A DNA stretch of 64,000 bases, taken from contig JALJCO010008737.1 in assembly GCA_023101725.1 (NCBI GenBank), forward strand, positions 55,001 to 119,000, read 5' to 3'. Source of the stretch: Atherinomorus stipes. Its lineage: Eukaryota; Chordata; Actinopteri; Atheriniformes; Atherinidae. Position 1 is the stretch's first letter. Each line of letters opens with the position of its first letter. Made by a program: the position numbers and the translations under genes. The notes beneath the pieces were generated by a model, which was given only the letters and a program-made list of their open reading frames with translations, did no database searches and had not been told where the DNA came from. Below are positions 60,001-64,000 of this stretch, in pieces.

Positions 60001-60567
60001 AAATTTATGACTTTGTTCTCAGTAATTTGATAAACAGAAATTTTTTTCCTCACTGGCCCTGATACTCAGTCGTAGGTTTACATTTTGAACGGATGTAAAG
60101 AGATTTCATCTTCAGACATCTACGTCATGTTCGGATCAGATGGTAAACATTGGGATGTTTTCTGTCAGTGTGTCTGTCTGAAGGAGTTCAGATGCTGACA
60201 GATGGGTGGAGCAGCTCCTCTCCACGTCAACCCTCCTCTGCTTCCTCACCACCCTCCTCCTCCTCCCTGCCTCTGACCAGCAGCACTCCTTCCTCACAGC
60301 CTCCTCCTCTTCCTCCTCACAGCTCCAGGTGAGGCCCCGCCCACACATACATGATTAAATTAAAAAAGAAATGGTCCAAGAGGTGTGTGTGGGGGTTTGT
60401 TTTCCACACTCTGTCTGTGGACGGTTGGATGCAGTGAGCTAAGCCCCGCCCACTCACCCTGCGCATCTCTTCATGGACCAATGAGCAGCGAGAGCCTCAT
60501 GCAACCGCCTGGACACGGTCGGGTGGGCGGAGCTGGGTGGCCAGCAGGCCCCTCCCACTCTTACTGA
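36408..60567 (+). CDS. tbx19: T-box transcription factor 19 (Tpit)
   Basis: Eight exons: 36408-36670, 44977-45253, 52648-52782, 56674-56735, 57930-57985, 58117-58275, 60184-60328 and 60435-60567 (TGA), about 409 residues; all phases agree. The T-box spans about residues 64-246. It includes [104 protein letters not shown] and [30 protein letters not shown] before the domain, and later GWSLCTAGG and APYP-like [16 protein letters not shown], fit TBX19 better than brachyury. In mammals TBX19 acts with PITX1 to switch on POMC in pituitary corticotrophs. The tail is Ser/Pro/His-rich. Introns 1-3 (8.3, 7.4 and 3.9 kb) are crowded with transposons; introns 5 and 7 are about 100-130 bp. The start is the first ATG in frame, 28 codons before the alternative CGPG Met. 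Confidence 0.92.
36842..38177 (-). mobile_element. Tc1/mariner element of DD37E type, inactivated
   Basis: The left end CAGGGAGTGCAAAATTATTA follows TA. Long inverted arms (AAGCATATCAGGTGATGTG and CACATCACCTGATATGCTTA) mark both sides; the outer right end is lost. Minus-strand transposase pieces are 37979-37755 ([20 protein letters not shown], helix-turn-helix), 37754-37572, and 37529-37179 with [22 protein letters not shown] and [12 protein letters not shown]. There are 37 residues between the Asp of QDN and the Glu of PIEN. Stops separate the pieces, and the expected Trp after ENL is TAG. Confidence 0.75.
38182..38897 (-). mobile_element. TTAA-target MITE, copy 2, inverted
   Basis: This is the reverse orientation of 26733-27528, 716 bp, with TTAA at 38178-38181 and 38898-38901. 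It lies directly beside the DD37E element, in tbx19 intron 1. It is the most diverged copy. Confidence 0.8.
38902..42019. other. tbx19 intron 1, no coding feature seen
   Basis: AT-rich sequence with a short (CTAG)n run at 39572-39592. No inverted ends, transposase fragments or exon-like frames were noted. Confidence 0.35.
42020..42297. repeat. Degenerate pentanucleotide array (GATRY-type)
   Basis: A run of five-base steps such as GATAC, GATGT, GATGC, AATGC and GGTAC with drifting third and fifth bases. A second array of the same kind lies at 44112-44262. Confidence 0.7.
42347..43146 (+). mobile_element. TTAA-target MITE, copy 3
   Basis: It begins AGGAGTGATGACATAGC after TTAA (42343-42346). 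The body matches copy 1 closely. The last seven bases (ACCTTTAA side) are changed to CTTTACCATTAA, so the right border is worn. Confidence 0.75.
43443..43877 (-). pseudogene. BED zinc-finger hAT transposase exon
   Basis: Minus-strand frame: [30 protein letters not shown] (a BED finger, C..C...H.....H), then [36 protein letters not shown] and [11 protein letters not shown], which are the usual N-terminal features of ZBED/hAT transposases. It ends AAAGAGAAG/GTAAAT, a good donor. No downstream exon with the catalytic domain was found to the left. A poly-A stretch disturbs the start. Confidence 0.6.
44112..44262. repeat. Second degenerate pentanucleotide array
   Basis: GATGC, GATGC, GTTAC, AATGC, GATAC, GATGC and similar steps, same composition as 42020-42297; it lies beyond the hAT exon. 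Confidence 0.65.
44505..44850 (+). repeat. L2-type LINE 3' fragment
   Basis: CCGGAGTTTCCCCTTCCTGTTA, trimmed here to its core TTTCCCCTTCCTGTTAAAAG, then CTCACGATGGAGGATTGAAT and CCTGAGATGACAGTGTTGTG, correspond to the common fish L2-like 3' end. A second, decayed CTTGAGCTGACTCTGTTGTG tail follows. Confidence 0.5.
45410..46318 (+). pseudogene. Tc1-like transposon with internal deletion
   Basis: [40 protein letters not shown] is the Tc1 N-terminal helix-turn-helix. After a gap come [35 protein letters not shown] and a mutated PDLNPIE region. The middle of the catalytic domain is lost and stops are present. The right side ends near AAAATTTTGGGGTAGTAC. It lies in tbx19 intron 2. Confidence 0.6.
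46333..46795 (-). mobile_element. Tc1-derived deletion element with transposase tail
   Basis: CAGTTGTCCTCAAAATTATT opens it. On the minus strand [20 protein letters not shown] is the C-terminal end of a Tc1 transposase. The rest of the gene is missing, as in the sister copies at 6601, 34181 and 50486. Confidence 0.55.
47290..47385 (+). repeat. LINE/SINE 3' tail
   Basis: GAAAAGTGCTTTATAAATAA followed by AGTTTGATT is the usual 3' tail of fish L2/CR1-type retroposons. Confidence 0.5.
47600..48310. promoter_or_regulatory. Candidate intronic enhancer in tbx19 intron 2
   Basis: Apart from a short (CA)n at 47820, this block looks non-repetitive and is rich in homeodomain-type cores: TCTAATTAGCC, CTCTTAATTGG, ATAATGAAATAATTGC, ATTATGGTAATTATG, AATTAATTTAGCC and GGTTAATTGGGCC. 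This composition is typical of conserved vertebrate enhancers. Function and conservation are inferred. Confidence 0.35.
48786..49018. repeat. Two (TA)n arrays around a Tc1 end fragment
   Basis: TA runs 48786-48865 and 48923-49018. Between them, 48866-48912 is an inverted copy of the Tc1 end that starts at 49031 (AAATCAGGAAGGGGCAAACC). Confidence 0.85.
49031..50342 (+). mobile_element. Tc1-like transposon, nearly full length, DD34E, inactivated
   Basis: Inverted ends TAGTTGTGTGAAAAAGG and CCTTTTTCACACAACTG each extend over about 200 bases (GCATGTTAGTCACACTT; AAGTGTGACTAACATGC). The transposase is in pieces: around 49395-49560 the helix-turn-helix and linker in shifting frames; 49668-49886 [20 protein letters not shown] to [11 protein letters not shown]; then after a [23 protein letters not shown] and the C-terminus. 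Asp to Glu spacing is 34 residues. It is dead through stops and frameshifts, but the ends are well kept. It lies in tbx19 intron 2. Confidence 0.8.
50346..50460. repeat. (GT)n/(TA)n compound microsatellite
   Basis: GT run, then TA runs interrupted by TGTACACATATATATGCACA, ending in poly-T. The open frames across it are artefacts. Confidence 0.9.
50486..50985. mobile_element. Tc1-derived deletion element
   Basis: GTTGTCCACAAAATTATTCA begins it; it keeps CCTGTCGACAGGTGCAGACG and TGATTGCAGTGATTGTCTC. The right end ATGAATAAATTTTAGAATGA meets a (TA)n run. Confidence 0.5.
50987..51062. repeat. (TA)n microsatellite
   Basis: TA run with single GTA interruptions. Confidence 0.9.
51088..51287. mobile_element. 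Mariner-type MITE, 200 bp
   Basis: CACTACTCACAAAAAGTTAG is mirrored by TAACTTTTTGTGAGTAGTG, in a TA-rich context. No coding capacity. Confidence 0.7.
51756..52553 (+). mobile_element. TTAA-target MITE, copy 4, 798 bp
   Basis: AGGAGTGATGACATAGC to GATGTCATGGCACCT, with TTAA at 51752-51755 and 52554-52557. It ends 90 bases before tbx19 exon 3 and is nearly the same length as copy 1, so probably recent. Confidence 0.8.
52887..53482. mobile_element. hAT-type element enclosing a GCTTCGTCTCT minisatellite
   Basis: CAGGGTTCTCAC and GTGGGAACCCTG are inverted ends, with GTCCTGGAAAGCCTGGAAAA-type repeats inside each end. GACTTGT flanks both sides (one shared base with the end). The centre, about 53034-53335, is a tandem array of 11-12-base units around GCTTCGTCTCT. 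Confidence 0.6.
53483..53915. mobile_element. Probable hAT-type MITE
   Basis: AGTCAAGACCGCC at the left and GGTCTCGAGACCGGACTTGG at the right, with AAGACCAAGTCAAGACCAAG inside, match a common fish family whose ends read GTCTCGAGACC. Borders are uncertain. Confidence 0.4.
53916..56673. other. tbx19 intron 3, no recognisable feature
   Basis: Mixed then AT-rich sequence. Short frames such as 54306-54518 are not protein-like. No clear element ends were seen. Confidence 0.3.
57155..57875. repeat. Unclassified fish interspersed repeat
   Basis: CATAGACTGTATATAATTAC followed by GGACGTAGCTTCCGG opens a repeat that I recall as very common in teleosts. It includes GCCATCTTGCCGTGTCAC and ends near CCTTGGTTCAAAC. 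Its class is not clear from sequence. Confidence 0.35.
58463..60061. mobile_element. Transposon-bounded 22-bp minisatellite, about 1.5 kb
   Basis: From about 58510 to 60030 the sequence is a tandem array of a 22-base unit, TTTATGACTTTATTCTCATAA plus A, with variants (TTCCCGTAAATG, TTCTTGTACATT). It is bounded by AGGGCCAATGAAGAGGAAAA (58463) and TTTTTCCTCACTGGCCCT (60043-60060), which are inverted copies. It fills most of tbx19 intron 6. Confidence 0.75.
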
Positions 60568-60954
60568 TGCTTAAGGCAGAAGTCTGTGTGTTATGATGTG
60601 TAGATATGATTGTGACCATGTGACCTCTTTAATGTTCACCTGCTCTGGTAGATAAAATCTGCTTATTTATAGTAATGTGTGTAAATATATTATCTCACGA
60701 TTATTTGACTTATTAATCTTGTTAAAAGTAATTAAATGAACAGTCTAATGTTGATCATTAAAACACTGATGTTGTGGCGCCCTCTGCTGTCAGAGGGGAA
60801 AAATAGCTATCGTTTACTCGGCTGCTGCTTGTTTTTGTGCCTACTTGTTTCTGTTTAAATGTTGGTTTAAAAAAACAATAATAGTAGGAATTAAACTGCA
60901 GAATATTGTTTTGTCTTGTGTTTCTTGTCGGCTGCTGCTTTAGTGAGACAGAAT

Positions 60955-60960
60955 AATAAA
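60955..60960 (+). terminator. AATAAA polyadenylation signal, probable tbx19 end
   Basis: AATAAA lies 388 bases after the TGA, with T/G-rich sequence (TTTGTTGTTTTT) about 20 bases downstream. Confidence 0.5.
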
Positions 60961-61309
60961 GATTAAATGAGAAGCATTTGTTGTTTTTATTCACAGGAAG
61001 AACACAAAACATTATTTTTTAGTTTGCTGCGACCAACTTCTGACTAAAAGTCATTAACAAGTTAAAAACACAGAATATTATTTAACCGTTCAAGCAGTTT
61101 GGAGGAATTTTTAGTGTTTGAAAAATCTAGTAATAATTTTATTGAAGCTGGACCTGAACTACATATACCTATTTGCACTGAGCTCATCATTTAGGGGGCA
61201 TTACCCCTCTATTCAATCATGTAATGTTTTATTGTTGTTTTTATTATTTTATTGTTTAGTTGTCCAGCACGTTGGACACCTGTATTAAATATGCTGGTTG
61301 TTAAACACG

Positions 61310-62180
61310 CCAGGGGCCTTATTTATCAATCTGCGCATAGGATATTTACTAAAAGTGTACACCTAAAACCAAAAGTTTGCGTACGCCTAAAAATATTCAG
61401 ATTTATAAAACCGTGCGTATGCACAAATTCAAGCAATTCCCCCCTTTATAAATAACACTCTTCCTAGAAGGTGAATTTGGCTCATCTGCCGCCCCCTACA
61501 CACCCACATTCTTCCATAAACGGTCAATGCAAAGTACCTCATGGATGTTTCTGCATATAAATGAGCGAGCTGATCTGAGGCATTTAAAGCTTAATCGTGG
61601 CAACCGAAAAGACAATAAATCGTAATTTCGTGGAGACTGAAGTTGAGGTGCTCGTTGGTGAGTTGGAGCCTCACAAAAACATTTTATTTGGGCGTCACGG
61701 TGGAATCACGGATAAACTAAAGTCTGCTGAATGGCAGCAGGTTGTTGTGGTGGTGATGATGGAACAGAGGTTTGTTCCAGAAGTCGCTGTGGAGGAAACA
61801 CCTGTCAGTGCGACTGTGTGCAGAACCTTTTGAGTTATGTAGTGGTGGAAATGTCCCCCCCCCCCCCCCTCCCTGCATCTAAACACCTCCACCTCTTTGG
61901 TGAGGCCGATGGCTCCACGACGGAGCGCGCTGGTTAGCCGCTGCTGATGCGTGGGGTGGGGTGGGTTCGGTTTCAGCAGGTCGGTCTATCTGGGTCCAGT
62001 TTGTAGAGAAAAGCGCTGCAAAAGTAAATCTTTTTATTAGCCAGTCATCATCATCATCATCATCATCCTCATTGGGCCAGGAAATCCTGGTGAATCCCTG
62101 AAAACGCATTCCGTAAATTCTCCCATCTGTAGGTCCTCCAGCAGCACTGATGACTCCGTGCGTAGCAAGTGTTGCCATGG
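61310..62180. mobile_element. PIF/Harbinger relic with convergent SANT and transposase remnants
   Basis: On the plus strand, 61597-61740 reads VATEKTINRNFVETEVEVLV then GELEPHKNILFG and SAEWQQV, the Myb/SANT-like (NAIF1-type) protein of Harbinger elements; its ATG has become GTG. On the minus strand, near 62130-61990, DFLAQ and DDDWLIKRFTFAALF resemble the start of a Harbinger transposase. GGGGCCTTATTTATCAATCT at 61313 may be the left end. Both genes are broken. Confidence 0.5.
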
Positions 62181-62265
62181 TATTTATAGGGCTTGGGAAC
62201 CGACGTCACAACGCAATGCATTGTGGGAGGTAAGCAATACGCCGCCGCCATGTTGTGAGGCCGGC
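62180..62265 (+). promoter_or_regulatory. GC-rich promoter of the 62303 gene
   Basis: TATTTATAGG (62181-62190), a CRE-like CGACGTCAC (62201-62209), GCATTGTGGGAG (a ZNF143/THAP11-like motif on the other strand) and GCCGCCGCCATGTTG lie within 85 bases upstream of the open frame. Confidence 0.4.
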
Positions 62266-62302
62266 CGGAGAGAATCGACAAAGGGAACAAGAAAATATAA
62301 CA

Positions 62303-62635
62303 ATGCTTAAGGTCCAAAACGACAGAAAATCCCGGTACCGGGATAAACTTCTCCCTGAAGCAAGGAAACGCTATCTGGAGAAGATATCGTTGATGGGAGA
62401 TAAGGACCCGTATGAGATGCTGGCTAAAGAGTGGACCCGTGACCCTGAGCTTCTGCCTCCTCTAACTTTCCCCGACATTTTTACCTACCTGGTCTGTGGC
62501 GTGAGTGCCTACACCTCGGCTCAATTTCGTAATTATAAGTCCCTGGAAGCTCACTTACAGTTTACAAACGGCTGGGTCCACGATTTGGAAGCCTTCAAAC
62601 CGATGGGCTCAGACAACACTGTCATTCGTACCAAG
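62303..62635 (+). CDS. First exon of a repetitive fish gene (SWIM/YqaJ-type protein), partial
   Basis: The ATG at 62303 opens MLKVQNDRKSRYRDKLLPEA, RKRYLEKISLMGDKDPYEML, FPDIFTYLVCGVSAYTSAQF, RNYKSLEAHLQFTNGWVHDL, to NTVIRTK (111 codons), then AAG/GTTGGT, a weak donor. From memory this is the N-terminal exon of a multicopy teleost family whose later part carries a SWIM zinc-binding motif and a YqaJ-like exonuclease; those parts are not found in the window. A second GC-rich open stretch (63037-63187) may be a non-coding or shifted remnant. Whether this is a live gene or a mobile or retained fragment is open. An upstream GTG in frame at 62255 is not a likely start. Confidence 0.5.
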
Positions 62636-62965
62636 GTTGGTATATGATCTTTTGTTTACTTGTCTTGCTTTCTTTCTTCCTTACTTGTTAGATCTCAAAC
62701 TCCTCCCAAACCTCTTTCCCCATCTTATTTTAGACACTAGTTACCTTATAAAGTTGGAGATCGGACATGCAGAAGTTGAAAATCCCAATTTATGCTTTTC
62801 ACGCTGAGATATTGCGATTGGGGAAAGAAAACTGCTGCTTCACAGGAGAGGTGGAAAACTGCTTCCAAACCTCTTTCCCTACCTTATTTCAGACTCAAAC
62901 TACCCCATACAGTTAGAATTTTTGATTTGGTATAGTTAGGTATGTATGTTATCAGTATCGTTTTT

Positions 62966-62967
<2 letters not shown>

Positions 62968-63018
<51 letters not shown>
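62968..63018. repeat. (TA)n microsatellite
   Basis: About 25 TA units between two copies of a CCAAACCTCTTTCCC-containing sequence (62705 and 62866) and the GC-rich stretch at 63037. Confidence 0.9.
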
Positions 63019-63021
<3 letters not shown>

Positions 63022-63189
63022 TTTGTTCATCCAGCTGTTTTTTGCTGCCACCGGACATAACGGACCGCGCAGCGCGCTCACCATCATGTTTCTAACGACT
63101 CGGAACAACATGGAGCCGAAGCTCCACCAACTTCTCCAGTCTTCTGTCTGGCAGAACTTCGGTTTAGATGAAGAGGGAGCTGAATAAAA

Positions 63190-64000
63190 GTTGACATAAC
63201 GGAATCAGTGAGCCGACATTAGAACTGCGGTCGCAGTGTTTCCCCATCAGCTTCACAACGCTGAGAGGGGGGGCGGGGGGGGGGGGGGGGGGAGAGATAG
63301 AGATAAGGAGTAAGCCGCTGTCTTGATAACCAAGAAACTACAGATCATCTCTGCTAAATTATGTATTCATTAACTCTGTAACAGTAACTAGCAGTTGCAA
63401 AGTATCCCAGTGTTAATAAAATAATCAGCAGCAGCTTCTCTGTTCAGTCATGTCGCGTTTTCAAACTGATAAAAAAAGAAAGTACAGAGAGAAAATGTAA
63501 AGGATTGTATAAGACCTGAAACAACCGTTTCATTCAAGTAAGTTGTGTTAAATATTAAAGTTCTGATCTTAGATGACGTGCTGACATAATTGTTAAACGT
63601 GATTAACTGTGGTATCAGCTGTGCGCGTACCCGCGACATGCTCGTTCTCAGTACATCAGCCTGTGAAGAGGAGGAGAGTGTTTCCATCTTCATCTTTTTC
63701 GTTAGAGTTTAAAACTGATATCTGTGTCTGAGTTTCAGCTGGCTGACGTGTTTTCAGACGCACGCGCTGTCTGAGGTGCTATGCGCGCCCATCCCGTGGA
63801 CGTGCGCATGTCTGTAGGTAGAATCTCATCACAGAAACTCAAAGAGATCAAAGATATGCTGTCATGTAAACCTAATAACTAACATCAGTTTAGTTTTTAA
63901 TCCAACAGTTCAATATAAACCTGATCTGGAGGAAATGAGACCTGAAACTGGTTTGTAGCTGGATAGAAAACCAGATCAGGATAATGACTTTGTAGGAGGG
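63190..64000. other. No feature recognised
   Basis: It contains a poly-G run at about 63267-63292; otherwise unique-looking sequence with no exon or element ends that I can support. Confidence 0.35.

Noticed and set aside
58500..60040. CRISPR-like repeat array
   Set aside because: The units are head-to-tail without distinct spacers, in a vertebrate intron; it is a minisatellite.
36408..60567. Identification of the T-box gene as brachyury (tbxt) and its neighbour as sft2d1
   Set aside because: [16 protein letters not shown] and the CTAG region after the T-box fit TBX19, and MDKLK..LSGQD fits SFT2D2. A phylogenetic tree would settle it.
62255..62302. In-frame upstream start of the SWIM/YqaJ-type exon
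   Set aside because: The codon at 62255 is GTG; the first ATG in frame is 62303.

Overview
This is a stretch of vertebrate nuclear DNA, almost certainly from a teleost fish. Genes are split into many small exons with GT-AG introns and appear in the neighbour order sft2d2 then tbx19 on one strand, as remembered for human 1q24. The space between exons is filled with the usual teleost mixture of Tc1/mariner, hAT, PIF/Harbinger, Penelope-like and TTAA-target elements, tRNA-derived SINEs and (TA)n/(CA)n runs. There is no bacterial or viral gene content, no CRISPR array, and no true tRNA or rRNA gene that I can see.

Layout. (1) 1-3881, minus strand: 5' part of a gene whose product starts with a TINF2_N (TIN2 N-terminal, shelterin-type) domain; it runs off the left edge. 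(2) 3880-4100: GC-rich divergent promoter. (3) 7365-15932, plus: a four-exon gene for a 243-residue acidic RING-H2 protein, a likely E3 ubiquitin ligase. (4) 16876-23867, plus: sft2d2, eight exons, 162 residues, a four-pass Golgi transport protein. (5) 36408-60567, plus: tbx19 (Tpit), eight exons, about 409 residues, a T-box transcription factor. (6) 61310-63190: a decayed Harbinger transposon followed by a GC-rich promoter and the first exon of a repetitive fish gene of the SWIM/YqaJ type.

The genes do not form a pathway; they are neighbours. The most useful results beyond the gene models are these: the split-start TINF2_N gene; a TTAA-target MITE family with four copies, one of which has its empty site preserved in a tandem duplicate; a hAT MITE carrying the palindrome TCTCGCGAGA; hAT elements with exact 8-bp target duplications, one of them holding a nested Tc1; minisatellites enclosed by transposon ends; a DD37E transposon relic; a poly-A-tailed GC-rich insertion; and an unusual non-repetitive, homeodomain-motif-rich block in tbx19 intron 2 that could be an enhancer.

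I found no previously undescribed biological system. Gene models were spliced by eye from reading frame and splice signals. Transposon family names rest on remembered motifs and end structures, not on a database search.
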